Of a DNA stretch of 64,000 nucleotides, positions 7,841-16,624 are shown one piece after another; positions within the stretch are counted from its first letter, which is position 1; each line of letters starts with the position of its first letter. A program made the translations under genes and the position numbers. The stretch is from NCBI RefSeq assembly GCF_023277745.1, contig NZ_CP086322.1, forward strand, positions 744,001 to 808,000, in the 5' to 3' direction. The notes beneath the pieces were generated by a model that worked only from the letters and a program-made list of their open reading frames with translations, was not told where the DNA came from and searched no databases. This DNA is from Streptomyces halobius (GTDB lineage Bacteria > Actinomycetota > Actinomycetes > Streptomycetales > Streptomycetaceae).

Positions 7841-10129
7841 ATGGACCTGAAGCAGGACATCATCGTGGTCAACGAGTTCAGTGTGCCGCTGCCCGGCGGC
7901 AAGGGATCGCGCGGTGCGACGCCGGGCAACTACGTCACCCGGTACATGGCCCGCGAGCAGGCGACCGAGTCGCTGGCTCCCATCCAGCGCCTGCGCACCG
8001 ACGACTTCATCCTGCGCTACATGGCGCGGGAGTCGGCCGTCGAGCGCGCCGGCATCTCGCGGGGCGCGGCGAAGCATGAGATGCGCCAGGCCCAGGGTGA
8101 CAGCGGCGTGGCCTTCGGCTACAGCTCGGTCTCACTCTCCGACGAGCAGCTGCGCGCGGCCGGCAAGGACATCCAGCAGCACTTCGAGAACGGCAAGACC
8201 GTGCTCAAGACAGTGTTGTCCTTCGACGAGGAGTACCTGCGGAAGCGCAAGATCGTCGACGAGGACTTCCACTGCGAAGCCCGCGGCGACTACCGCGGCC
8301 ACATCGACCAGATGAAGCTGCGCATGGCGATTATGCACGGTCTGGAGCGGATGAGCTCGGGCACCAGCGGCTTCGACGACCTGCGCTACGTCGGGGTCAT
8401 CCAGGTCGACACCGAACACGTGCACTGCCACCTGGCCATGGTCGACGGCGGCCGGGGCCAGGTGACGAAGAACGGTACGCAGCGCGGCAAGCTCCTGGAC
8501 CGGCACAAGTCCAGGCTCCGCCGCGGTGTTGACGCCTGGCTCGATGAGAAGCAGGCGGTGGCTCATCTCTCCAGCGCCGTCGGCTACGAGCGGCGCAACG
8601 TCACCACCTTCATCAAGCGGTGGGCGCACGAGCGGATCCGCGCCGAGGCCCTGCCGCAGTTCCTGCTCGCCTGCCTGCCGGCAGACCGAACGTTGTGGCG
8701 CGCCGGCTCGAATGACGCCCGCATACGCAAGGCGAACCAACTGGTGACCGAGCTCGTGAAGGAGCAACTCAACCGTGCCGGATCCCCGATGCCGGAGGCC
8801 ATGGAACGCATCGTCGACTACGCCAACGAGCGCCGCGCGAAAGAGTCTTTGAGCACGGAGGCATGGCAGAAGCTGGTCGAGCAAGGACGTACGCAGATCA
8901 TGGAGCGCGCCGTCAACGGCATCTACCAGATGCTGCGGGCCATACCGGAGTCGGAGCTGCGGGTGCGCACGCCGATGCTCGAAGTCATGGCGATGGACTA
9001 CCAGCAGATGGCGGTGCTCGCCGCGGACCGGCAAGGCGAAGACGAGAACGCTGAGGCCGACTTGGTCTCCTTCGGCTTCCGACTGCGCAGCTACGCCTCA
9101 CGCCTGCAGCATCACCGGGAGAAGGCCGGGGTCTACCGCGACCTCGCGCACCAGTGGGAACAGGCCGAGAAGGCCGACGTCGCCGCCGAGGACTCGCGCC
9201 CGCTCTACGACTTCTACCGCTTCGAGGAGAACTACCACCGGCGGCTGATGAGCAAATACCGGCACTTCCTGCCGTTCCTCGGGGACGCCAGCCAGTGGTA
9301 CGAGCAGCAGCAGGACGTGGCGGCCTACGGCCAGCGGCTGTTCTCGCTCATGGCGCTGCGCGCGGATGCCTCCCTGCAGCGGATGAAAGACTCCGAGGAG
9401 GCCGAGAACCTGGGCCGGACGATCTACGATCAGCCCGGCGGCCGGCTTCTGACCGAGGGCAAGCGCGGCCGGGCGGTGCTGGACGCGCGCATCCGGACGA
9501 TGAAGCAGTCCTATGACCAGAAGCTGGACGGCCTGCGGGCTGATCTCGCTTCCTCCGGCCTGGTGCTGCGCGTGGGGTCGAGCGCCGAGGATCCGGCGAG
9601 TACGGAGACCGACGCGGTCAGCACGGACTTCAAGATCGTCGCCGGTGCCGCCTATGACTTCGACGAGGTCAAGGCCCTGGACCTGCACCACCTGGGATAC
9701 GACTTCGTCACCGACATCGAGGTCGGGCCGCAGGCACGCCAGACCTTCGTCGAGACGACCAGGGATCGCCGGCAGCTGCTGCTGGCGGCGATGGACTACC
9801 TGGACCAGTCCGGCCAGGCCGAGGCAATTCCCGATCTGCCGGTGGACGATGTCGCGGCGATGACACGGGTCTCCCGGGAGCTGACGCCTCAGCAGACGGA
9901 CGAGGAATCCGGCGCGCTCGTGTTGCGTTCCCGGATCGCGGAGCTGCGCGCCGAGCGCGAGCAGGCCGAGCGGATGCGGCGGTCCAAGGCTTCGTCGCTC
10001 GACGCCGGCCTTGTCGTGCGGGTCCAGGCCCAGGTCGATCAGGCTGTGACCACAGCGGATGCCGGAATGACATTCGACTCGCAGTCCCCTTCCATCCCGA
10101 CCGACTTGGAACGCGAGCAGAAAGACTAG
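7841..10129 (+). CDS. MOBL-like conjugative relaxase
   Basis: 762 residues. A strong AGGAAGGAG site precedes the ATG. The N-terminus has NYVTRYMARE (Tyr31 and Tyr35), like the start of MOBL-type relaxases, and the metal-binding histidine triad appears as H193-V-H195-C-H197 (TEHVHCHLAMVD). Relaxases nick oriT and carry the strand into the recipient. The remaining 500 residues are largely helical with no helicase motifs visible. Which tyrosine is catalytic cannot be decided here. No oriT was identified; it is most likely in a neighbouring intergenic gap. Confidence 0.75.
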   Translation: MDLKQDIIVVNEFSVPLPGGKGSRGATPGNYVTRYMAREQATESLAPIQRLRTDDFILRYMARESAVERAGISRGAAKHEMRQAQGDSGVAFGYSSVSLSDEQLRAAGKDIQQHFENGKTVLKTVLSFDEEYLRKRKIVDEDFHCEARGDYRGHIDQMKLRMAIMHGLERMSSGTSGFDDLRYVGVIQVDTEHVHCHLAMVDGGRGQVTKNGTQRGKLLDRHKSRLRRGVDAWLDEKQAVAHLSSAVGYERRNVTTFIKRWAHERIRAEALPQFLLACLPADRTLWRAGSNDARIRKANQLVTELVKEQLNRAGSPMPEAMERIVDYANERRAKESLSTEAWQKLVEQGRTQIMERAVNGIYQMLRAIPESELRVRTPMLEVMAMDYQQMAVLAADRQGEDENAEADLVSFGFRLRSYASRLQHHREKAGVYRDLAHQWEQAEKADVAAEDSRPLYDFYRFEENYHRRLMSKYRHFLPFLGDASQWYEQQQDVAAYGQRLFSLMALRADASLQRMKDSEEAENLGRTIYDQPGGRLLTEGKRGRAVLDARIRTMKQSYDQKLDGLRADLASSGLVLRVGSSAEDPASTETDAVSTDFKIVAGAAYDFDEVKALDLHHLGYDFVTDIEVGPQARQTFVETTRDRRQLLLAAMDYLDQSGQAEAIPDLPVDDVAAMTRVSRELTPQQTDEESGALVLRSRIAELRAEREQAERMRRSKASSLDAGLVVRVQAQVDQAVTTADAGMTFDSQSPSIPTDLEREQKD

Positions 10130-10145
10130 TCGAAAAGTCTTGTCG

Positions 10146-10164
10146 AATACTCTATAACAGTATT
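10146..10164 (+). promoter_or_regulatory. 19-bp palindrome in the promoter of the next gene
   Basis: A perfect inverted repeat AATACT-N7-AGTATT in an unusually AT-rich 50-bp stretch between the relaxase stop and the next gene. The site contains TATAAC, which could be a -10 element, with TTGTCG upstream. A dimeric repressor site is the simplest reading. The regulator is not identifiable in the window. Confidence 0.55.
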
Positions 10165-10267
10165 AGTGTGAAGAGCGTTCGGCAGGGACTCAATGCCTTG
10201 TCCAGGCGATGTGACTAATCGCGGCCGACTTGTCAGAGGCAGTCGGAACAAACGGAAGGAAGAGATC

Positions 10268-10816
10268 ATGGCACTTCTCAAGGGCAAGGGCGCGATGACC
10301 GGAGTCAACCTCATCGCGAAGGTCTACAAGAACGGCGTCACCAAGGACGGCAAGTCCCAGTACGCCGACGTCCAGCTCGACGCTCGAGATCCGCGCGGTC
10401 CGGAGCAGACGAACCTGCGTCTGAAGTCCGATCGGGTTCAGGGTGAGGACGGCAAGGTCCGCTACAACAACGGCGCCCCGTACTCCACCGGTCAGATGGA
10501 GGAGATCATCAAGGCCGCGGGTCCGAACACCGAGCCGATCCTGAACAAGGACGGCAACGAGGTCGGCACCATCTACGGCTTCAAGGGCAACGTGATGCCC
10601 GCGACGCGCGGCACTGGCCTGGTGGTCAACACCAAGTCCGTCGAGGCCTCCGAGTTCAAGGTCGACGACAAGACGCTGGACAACCAGTTCGCGTCCATGC
10701 GCGCCGCCCGCGAGGCACGGGCGGCGGCCAAGGAGTCGCAGGCTCAGGCCCCGGCTCCCGAGGCCAAGCAGGAGCAGGCAGCCGAGGTCGAGGTCGACGA
10801 GCCTGCGGTCGGCTGA
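10268..10816 (+). CDS. Hypothetical protein at the end of the transfer module
   Basis: 182 residues from ATG 10268, with GGAAGGAAGAG just upstream; the in-frame codons before it have no ribosome site. The first 130 residues are strand-rich and basic (LIAKVYKNGV, YADVQLDARDPRG, IYGFKGNVMPATRG). The last 50 are Ala/Glu-rich and probably disordered. Such a small beta-rich protein next to a relaxase could bind single-stranded DNA, but I see no OB-fold signature strong enough to claim that. Confidence 0.6.
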   Translation: MALLKGKGAMTGVNLIAKVYKNGVTKDGKSQYADVQLDARDPRGPEQTNLRLKSDRVQGEDGKVRYNNGAPYSTGQMEEIIKAAGPNTEPILNKDGNEVGTIYGFKGNVMPATRGTGLVVNTKSVEASEFKVDDKTLDNQFASMRAAREARAAAKESQAQAPAPEAKQEQAAEVEVDEPAVG

Positions 10817-10841
10817 GACCGAGGCCGAGTCAAGCCTTATT

Positions 10842-10883
10842 CGAAAGGCCCCTGGATGTCAGGCGAATTCCAGGGGCCTTTCG
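10842..10883. terminator. Strong bidirectional hairpin closing the conjugation module
   Basis: A perfect 15-bp inverted repeat (CGAAAGGCCCCTGGA and its complement) around a 12-nt loop, with A- and T-rich flanks. It lies 26 bp after the preceding stop and directly touches the broken end of the serA fragment, so it marks the element boundary on this side. Confidence 0.85.
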
Positions 10884-11169
10884 GGGCGTTGACGACCATG
10901 ACGCCGGCTTTGGTGGCGACGGAGACGTCGACGTTGTCCAGGCCGACGCCGGCGCGGGCGATGACCTTCAGCTTCTTCGCCGCAGCGATCGCCTCGGCGT
11001 CGACCTTGGTCGCGCTGCGCACGAGCATGGCGTCGACGTCGGCGATCGCCGCGATGAGCTCGGCTCGGTTGGCGCCGTTGCAGTGCCGGATCTCGAAGTC
11101 CGGGCCCAGGGCGTCGACGGTGGCGGGCGACAGCTCTTCAGCGATGAGTACAACAGGTTTCGAGGTCAC
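10884..11169 (-). pseudogene. serA: 5' fragment of serA (D-3-phosphoglycerate dehydrogenase)
   Basis: About the first 95 residues of SerA read from GTG 11169: [17 protein letters not shown], then [21 protein letters not shown], then [24 protein letters not shown]. Homology stops at NAP, where family members continue into the NAD-binding domain. The frame then runs into the terminator hairpin sequence. The full enzyme (about 530 residues) makes the first step of serine synthesis; this fragment lacks the NAD site and cannot be active. It is either an integration scar or a captured chromosomal piece. Confidence 0.85.
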
Positions 11170-11504
11170 GGGGGTCTTCAGTCCTTACGTATTCCTTGAC
11201 GGACGACCGTCTCGGCGGCCGAAGTTCGATGTGGTCGTGCGGGCGCTGAGCAGCGCGGCCGGCATGCGACGCGACCTGTCGCGCCCGCCTACGGGGCACG
11301 GCGAGGTGATGCGCGAGTACGTTCTGACGGCCGGTGGTGTATTGGCCCAGGTGACCGTGGCACGAGCAGACGAGTGCGTGGCCGTGCTTCTGTCCACGGG
11401 CGCACACGCGACGCACGCACCCACGATCGCTCCTGGATGTGGGCGTGTTCGGCTGGAGGGGACGGAGGCGAACTCGGCTGCCCCCTCCAGCGCGGAACGG
11501 TCGG
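11170..11504. other. Intergenic stretch with no supported gene
   Basis: 335 bp between the serA fragment start and the MFS gene end. Several frames stay open, as is usual at this GC content, but none has a convincing start or recognisable product. The right part may be the former upstream region of serA. Confidence 0.5.
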
Positions 11505-12809
11505 TCAGGCCGTCACCGGCTCGGGCTGTGCCTCGCGCACCGGTGGCGCCAGGCGGCCGGTGCGGTGCAGCCCGTACAGCGCGGCGGCACATGCCAGGCC
11601 GAGCGCGCACAGCACGAGCCACGGCAGCGCGGACACGCCTGCTGCACGGGCGGCGTCAAGAGCCGCGCCGGTGAGCAGGTTTCCGAGCGTGATGCCGACA
11701 CCGCAGATGGTGTTGTAGAGCCCGTAGTGCGTGGCGACGAGTCGGTCACCCGAAAGCCGGACGATAGTGTCCATCTCGAACGGGTAGGCGATCATCGTGC
11801 CCACCGCGAGAAGCAGCGCGGAGAGCGCAGGTGGCACGGCCGCCAGCAGCCATAGCCCCACGCCGGCCGGCACCGGAACCGCCGTGGGCACGAGCAGGGG
11901 TAGGAAGCCCATGCCCATGATGAGCAGTCCCCAGGTGAGGGCCCGGCCCGGTTCCATGCGGGCCTTGCACCAGGCGGTGACCTTGGTCTGGAAGAGGATC
12001 GTGCTCAGGCCCGAGACGGCGAAGAGCACCGCCACCGCCGCCGTGCCGAAGGTCCCGTCGCCGCCCAGGCGTCGCACCTCCAGCGGCAGGGCGAGGTAGA
12101 CCTGGAACTGCATGACGTAGAAGCCGATCATGGCTACCGAGAACAGCAGGAACGGCCGGTTGGCCACGATGCCGCGCCATTGGGACAGCACGCTCTGACG
12201 CTGGTCGGTTCCCTTGGTGTCCTTCGCGTCGCCTGCGCGGCGGGCGGGCAGGGCGCGGATCTGCACGATGCTCAGCAGCGCGAAGATGCCGGCCGCCACC
12301 AGGCAGGTGACGCGGAAGTCGACGCCGGTCAGCACCATGCCCACCAGCGGGCCGAGCAGGATGCCCGCCTGGTAGAAGACGTTGAACAGCGCGAACGCCT
12401 CCACCCGCCGGTCCCCGGCGTCCGCGGCCAGGTAGGCCCGGACCGCCGGATTGAACAGCGCCCCGGCCAGACCTGTGGCGGCGGAGGCGGCCAGCAGCGC
12501 GGGCACGGAGTCCACGAGACCGAGGGTCGCGAAGCCGACGATGCGGAGCACCAGGCCGGCGATAATCATCGGCTTGTAGCCGAGCCGGTCGGCCAGCGTG
12601 CCGCCGACCAGGAACATGCCCTGCTGACTGAAGTTCCGTACGCCGAGCACGAGTCCGACGAGCCACCCGGCCATCCCGAGCGTCCCCGACAGGTGCGTCG
12701 CCAGGTACGGCATCAGCATGTAGAAGCCGAGGTTGATGGTGAACTGGTTCACCATCAACAGCTGAACGCTGCCCGGGTAGGAGCGCATCTGCGCGATGGT
12801 TCCCTTCAC
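11505..12809 (-). CDS. MFS transporter (12-helix exporter type)
   Basis: 434 residues from GTG 12809, overlapping the upstream PLP-enzyme stop by GTGA. About twelve hydrophobic segments; loop motif [15 protein letters not shown] between helices 2 and 3 matches the MFS signature G-x-x-x-D-R-x-G-x-K. The reading frame continues upstream of this start only as an antisense shadow of the PLP gene. Coupling to a cysteine-synthase-like enzyme suggests that it moves that enzyme's product or a related amino acid across the membrane. The substrate is unknown. Confidence 0.85.
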   Translation of the reverse strand: MKGTIAQMRSYPGSVQLLMVNQFTINLGFYMLMPYLATHLSGTLGMAGWLVGLVLGVRNFSQQGMFLVGGTLADRLGYKPMIIAGLVLRIVGFATLGLVDSVPALLAASAATGLAGALFNPAVRAYLAADAGDRRVEAFALFNVFYQAGILLGPLVGMVLTGVDFRVTCLVAAGIFALLSIVQIRALPARRAGDAKDTKGTDQRQSVLSQWRGIVANRPFLLFSVAMIGFYVMQFQVYLALPLEVRRLGGDGTFGTAAVAVLFAVSGLSTILFQTKVTAWCKARMEPGRALTWGLLIMGMGFLPLLVPTAVPVPAGVGLWLLAAVPPALSALLLAVGTMIAYPFEMDTIVRLSGDRLVATHYGLYNTICGVGITLGNLLTGAALDAARAAGVSALPWLVLCALGLACAAALYGLHRTGRLAPPVREAQPEPVTA

Positions 12810-13957
12810 CGGGCCTCGCCCTCCTCCTGCGCGTCCGAATCCGCGAGGACGCCGACCACGTCGGTTTCCTCTACGCCGTCGGACAGCGTGAGCGGGTCGA
12901 CCACGTTGGCGCATCGCGTCCAGCGGCTGACCTCCTTCTCGTCCAGGCGGCCGATTACCTCCGGTTCGACGGCGGGCGGGGAGTCGAGCAGCCCGTGGGC
13001 GGCGCAGTAGTCGTCGTCGTAGACCGTGCCGAGATAGCGTTGCGGGCCGTCGGGGAAGATCGCCGCGATCTTCGTGTCCGCGGGCAGGGTGCGGGCCAGC
13101 CAGCCGGCGACCAGGGCGACCGCGCCGACGCTCCACCCACCGGTGGCGTAGTGGGACGAGGCGAGCTGCCGGCAGGTCCACACCGCCTCGGACGGGGCGA
13201 CCCAATGCACCTCGCTGAAGTTGTCGTAGGCGACGTTGCGGGGGTAGATACTCGAACCCAGGCCGCGCATCAGCCGCGTACGGGCAGGCTGACCGAAGGT
13301 GGTCGAACCGATGGTGTCGACACCGACCAGCTGCATCTGCGGGTAGAGGTGCCGCAGCACCCGGGATACGCCGGCGGAGTGGCCGCCGGTGCCCACACTG
13401 CACACCCGGACGTCGATGTGGCCCAGTTCGGAGGCGAGCTCCAGCGCGAGTGGGGTGTAGGCGGTGGTGTTGTCGGGGTTGTTGTACTGTTCCGGGCACC
13501 ACGAGCCGGGGTGCTGCTTCATGAGCTGGGCTACCCGGTCACGGCGGGCCTGCTGCCAACCGCCGGTGGGGTGGGGTTCGGAGACGACGTTGACCTGGGC
13601 CCCGTAGGCGGTCAGCAGCCGGCTCATGGACCGCTCCAGACCCGGGTCGGTGACCAGGGTGACCGGGTGGCCGTAGACCATGCCGGCCAAGGCCAGACCG
13701 AGGCCGAGGGTGCCGCTGGTGGACTCGATGATCCGGGCGCCGGGCCGCAGATCGCCGCGGGCGCGGGCCCGCTCGACCATGTGCAGTCCGGGACGGTCCT
13801 TGATACCGCCGGGGTTGAAGCCCTCCAGCTTCGCCCAGAACCCGCGATCAGCGGGGGCGAAGGGCTCGGAGATCCGGAGAACCGGCGTGTTGCCGACGAG
13901 CCCGGACAGGGCTGGGCGGGCGGGGGGTGTGATGTCAGTGGTGGTCTGCGGGTGCAT
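12806..13957 (-). CDS. PLP-dependent cysteine-synthase-family enzyme (SbnA-like)
   Basis: 383 residues. Fold-type II PLP enzyme: [10 protein letters not shown] near the start, the PLP lysine in GGIKDRPG, the substrate loop [12 protein letters not shown], and a phosphate-binding [13 protein letters not shown]. Members of this family make cysteine or, as in SbnA, join amino acids to O-phosphoserine in diaminopropionate synthesis. The extra C-terminal 60 residues are acidic. It is the first gene of a two-gene operon with the MFS transporter. The specific substrate cannot be read from the sequence. Confidence 0.8.
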   Translation of the reverse strand: MHPQTTTDITPPARPALSGLVGNTPVLRISEPFAPADRGFWAKLEGFNPGGIKDRPGLHMVERARARGDLRPGARIIESTSGTLGLGLALAGMVYGHPVTLVTDPGLERSMSRLLTAYGAQVNVVSEPHPTGGWQQARRDRVAQLMKQHPGSWCPEQYNNPDNTTAYTPLALELASELGHIDVRVCSVGTGGHSAGVSRVLRHLYPQMQLVGVDTIGSTTFGQPARTRLMRGLGSSIYPRNVAYDNFSEVHWVAPSEAVWTCRQLASSHYATGGWSVGAVALVAGWLARTLPADTKIAAIFPDGPQRYLGTVYDDDYCAAHGLLDSPPAVEPEVIGRLDEKEVSRWTRCANVVDPLTLSDGVEETDVVGVLADSDAQEEGEAR

Positions 13958-14088
13958 CTTCCGCTCTCAAATCAGTGGTGGCGTAAACGGGTTGCTCATC
14001 TCGCGCGCCGTCCTGACCGGGACGAGGCATGCGCCTCGGCTGGTGGCAGCACGCGGCGGCCGCTGTCGCTGGCCGCGAAAAGCCGGGT

Positions 14089-14544
14089 CTAGATCTGCCA
14101 CCGGCAGACGACGGCGAGGGTGGTTCGTCCTGAACGCGGTCTCCGGGATCTGGTGCCCTCGGGCCGTGCGGCCTGCTGCCGGACGGCCACGACGGCAGTC
14201 ACTACGGCCGCCACCGCGGCGAGTGCGGCCAAGGCCACCGGGTCCGTGAAGAGTTGCCTGGCCTGCGGCAGCACGTGGCTGACCGCGTACGGCTCACAGG
14301 CGGGGCCGGGGTGTGGATGCGGCGCGCCGGGCACCTCCCGCTCGGCGGCCTCCGCCGTGAGCGGGAAGTGGCCGGACGAGACCGGCGTTCGGCTGTGCGC
14401 ATGGCTGTCGCCGTCGAACGGTGCAGAGCAGCCGAACGCCCACAGCAGCAGGCCACTGAGGACGACCGGCATCAGCCGGATCAGCCACGAAGCACCGGCA
14501 GTCGGGCGGCCGAGGTGCGGACGAGTAGGGGGGTGGAACGGCAC
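14089..14544 (-). CDS. Small His-rich two-helix membrane protein
   Basis: 151 residues from GTG 14544, with GGAGGAA 3 nt before the start. An N-terminal hydrophobic segment ending in a Cys (LIRLMPVVLSGLLLWAFGCS) could be a lipoprotein-like signal. A His/Pro-rich external loop follows (APHPHPGP), then a second helix (VALAALAAVAAVVTAVVAV) and a basic tail. The His loop fits metal binding, as does the neighbourhood. No family recognised. Confidence 0.55.
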   Translation of the reverse strand: MPFHPPTRPHLGRPTAGASWLIRLMPVVLSGLLLWAFGCSAPFDGDSHAHSRTPVSSGHFPLTAEAAEREVPGAPHPHPGPACEPYAVSHVLPQARQLFTDPVALAALAAVAAVVTAVVAVRQQAARPEGTRSRRPRSGRTTLAVVCRWQI

Positions 14545-14586
14545 GGTTCCTCCGGGTAGCAGCCGCTACTCCCAGTGGTGAGGAGG
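14545..14586 (-). promoter_or_regulatory. Conserved leader with a hairpin before the ribosome site
   Basis: Read on the minus strand, the leader contains TCACCACTGGGAGTAGC and then a small stem (GTAGC / GCTAC) directly before CCGGAGGAACC. A clearly related leader stands before the gene starting at 17897. Shared leader sequence before unrelated small metal-type genes suggests common regulation. Confidence 0.4.
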
Positions 14587-14731
14587 GAGTGGCAGGCAGA
14601 GATCAGCAAGGTTCCGGCGGGCGCCGGGGATCCATCCCGTCCAGCGCGCGACAGCGCGACTACGGGCGTCCGGGGTGCCGGGAAGTGGCCGCACTGGCCC
14701 GATCCGCCCGACTGGGGCGGGGGCTGTCACT

Positions 14732-15241
14732 TCAGGAAAGGCGACGACCAGTCAGGGACGCCGGAATCTGGACCTGCTGAACTACGGAGTCTCTCGAACC
14801 CGTCGTCGAGAGAACGGCCGACTCGGGCTGGGAAGGGCCGGTCTTCCCCACATCCTGGGCATGCGTGGGCGGTGCCCAGTCCAGAGGAGACAGACACGGC
14901 GCGGCCAGATCCGGGCCTTGGTGCGGCTGGCCGGACAGGCACTCTTCAGCCGGATGGGAAGAGCCCTCGCCGTCGTGGCGGTCGTCGGCCGCCACGAGCG
15001 CGGGCGACGTATACGCGACATCGTCGCCGTGGCCGGCTTCGCCCGTCTGGCCTTCGTGGTTCACGGCGGCCGCGTATACCGGGGCGGTGATCCCGGCCGT
15101 CGTATGCCCCTCAGCGCTCTCCACGCTCACGCCGTGCGTAAACAGGACGCCGAGCAGCAGCGCGGCCAGCCACAGCAGACGCAGCGGCCCCGCTGAAGAG
15201 CGGGCCCGCAGCATGCTGGAGGGCGACCAGGCCGTAACCAT
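14732..15241 (-). CDS. Exported Cys/His-containing small protein (DUF6153-like)
   Basis: 169 residues from ATG 15241; a later in-frame ATG at 15214 is an alternative and neither has a good ribosome site. One hydrophobic signal or anchor (LLWLAALLLGVLFTHGV) is followed by a His- and Asp-rich external part with the pattern ECLSGQPHQGPDLAAPC, typical of short actinobacterial proteins found beside copper genes. Role unknown; metal handling is inferred from the neighbourhood. Confidence 0.55.
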   Translation of the reverse strand: MVTAWSPSSMLRARSSAGPLRLLWLAALLLGVLFTHGVSVESAEGHTTAGITAPVYAAAVNHEGQTGEAGHGDDVAYTSPALVAADDRHDGEGSSHPAEECLSGQPHQGPDLAAPCLSPLDWAPPTHAQDVGKTGPSQPESAVLSTTGSRDSVVQQVQIPASLTGRRLS

Positions 15242-15314
15242 GCCGTGATGTTAACCGCTGCCCAGCCGCGCGGCACAGCTTTCCCTGGAACATTGCGTTA
15301 CTGACTTCGGCTCG

Positions 15315-15612
15315 TCAGGGTGACGCTGGATCGTCGAGGGACAGGCCGGTTCCGGCTATGAAGCCGTCGAGGGTCTCGGGTCGGTACTGGAGGCGTTTGA
15401 GGCGGTTGCGGACGAGTGTTTCCAGGCGGTCGAGCGCGACGACAGCGAGGTTGGCCAGGCTGCGTTTGACGTGTGCCCACACCGCCTCGACGGGGTTGAG
15501 GTCGGGCGCGTAGGCGGGCAGCAGGAACACCGTCAGCCACTCGCGCTGGGCGATCAACTCCCGTATGGCGTGAGAGACATGGGTGTTCAGCCGGTCCCGA
15601 TGCACTGAATCT
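15315..15612 (-). pseudogene. C-terminal remnant of an IS630-family transposase
   Basis: About 97 residues match the end of DDE transposases of the IS630 group: LNTHVSHAIREL, then FLLPAYAPDLNPVEAVWAHVKRS (the DxNPxE catalytic glutamate block). The frame upstream of LNTHVS no longer matches, so the N-terminal two thirds including the first Asp are gone. It is a dead fragment marking an old insertion. Confidence 0.75.
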
Positions 15613-15894
15613 CCTTGTCGATGACCGTCGCGTCGCGCAGCCATGCCTCTCGGAATGTCCTGTGACGCTGAAGGCTGCGGATTGAAGCTTCACTTTGCGG
15701 GGGATCTTGAGGGGTGAAGAGTTAACTTGCGGTGAGGGGCGGGTAGGTGGAGCTGGCCGCCTCGCGCCTGCGGGAGGTGTTCGCCGAGCCGCTGCCGCTG
15801 ATGGACGGCGCCGCGGCGGCGGGCGAGCCGCTGGCGGTACTTGGGACCAAGCAGGCCCCCACGGAAGGCTGACCCACGGCCCGACGGAGCCCGG
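15613..15894. other. Degraded sequence, no intact gene
   Basis: 282 bp between the IS630 remnant and the cold-shock gene. A + strand frame near 15748-15870 (reading VELAASRLREVFAEPLP) has coding-like composition but no start or recognised family. It may be the tail of a lost gene. Confidence 0.4.
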
Positions 15895-16122
15895 CTACGC
15901 AGTGGCCTCGCGAGCACAGCCCTGCCCGAGACAGCGGACGTTGTCCGCACGCGTCCCGTCCGCATCCGTGGTCATGTCGAACATGACCAGCTCACCCGCA
16001 ACCAGCGGCCAACTGCAGTGAACCGCCAACCGCTCCGCGGAGACATCGGCCCCGCTGCTGTCCTCACGGACCATTCCCAGCCCGCGGGCAGCATCGCACC
16101 ACTGCACGACCCCTTGAGGCAT
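15895..16122 (-). CDS. Divergent cold-shock-domain protein
   Basis: 75 residues from ATG 16122, with AGGAGGTGAGGCC upstream. The start MPQGVVQWCDAARGLGMV and the later VRCLGQGC follow the pattern of a cold-shock OB fold (GxVxWFxxxxGxG), but the RNP motifs are poorly conserved: the usual GFGFI is GLGMV. It may bind single-stranded nucleic acid weakly or have another role. Confidence 0.6.
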   Translation of the reverse strand: MPQGVVQWCDAARGLGMVREDSSGADVSAERLAVHCSWPLVAGELVMFDMTTDADGTRADNVRCLGQGCAREATA

Positions 16123-16152
16123 GGCCTCACCTCCTGTGATCGAAGGCGCCAC

Positions 16153-16375
16153 CTTCCATCACCAACCCCGCAGCCACAAGGGCTTGCGCAGGGGCGTGAA
16201 GCCGCGAACCACGGCGCCCTCGTCGTGCTCTGGCGCTGCCTGGCAGCACGCAAACCGCGAGATCGAAATTCACACACCGCCCCGACCGCCCGCGCCGCAA
16301 ACGTTCGCCCTCCAGGTGGTCGCCGAGCACGTTCGAAAAATCGAACGGCAACGGACACGGAACGTCACAGATCGG
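16153..16375. other. Intergenic stretch, nothing recognised
   Basis: About 220 bp between the cold-shock gene start and the end of the small CPVGM-motif gene. It contains the AT-richer segment TTCGAAAAATCGAA (16332-16345), a short palindrome that could be a promoter or regulator site. Confidence 0.35.
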
Positions 16376-16621
16376 TTAGGTCCGGTCGCCTGGTGGAGCC
16401 GGCTTACGCTGGGCGGCGGCGTCGCGCTGGGCGGCCTTGAGCTGGTCGATCTCGGCCTGCAGGCGGACGACTTCGGCTGCCTGGGCGTCGTGGTCGGGGC
16501 GGGTGTCGCCCTGTTTCTGCGGCTGGTTCTGGCGCTGGTGCCGCATCATGAGCCACATCACCAGGCACATTCCGACAGGGCAGGCCAGGAGTACCAGGGC
16601 GACCAGAAGGGTCTCGGACAT
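16376..16621 (-). CDS. Small CPVGM-motif membrane protein with coiled-coil tail (member 1)
   Basis: 81 residues. One N-terminal helix carries the motif LLACPVGMCLVMWLMMRHQ, followed by a heptad helix (AAEVVRLQAEIDQLKAAQ). Two other proteins here have the same plan (29204-29452 and 17541-17897). It starts 3 nt after the methyltransferase stop and so shares that operon. Met and Cys in the helix next to a His suggest a metal-related membrane role, unproven. Confidence 0.65.
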   Translation of the reverse strand: MSETLLVALVLLACPVGMCLVMWLMMRHQRQNQPQKQGDTRPDHDAQAAEVVRLQAEIDQLKAAQRDAAAQRKPAPPGDRT

Positions 16622-16624
16622 CGT

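Noticed and set aside
12810..13502. N-terminal extension of the MFS frame
   Set aside because: Antisense-phase shadow of the PLP enzyme gene; low-complexity Arg/Pro/Gly sequence; GTG 12809 with GTGA overlap is the sensible start.
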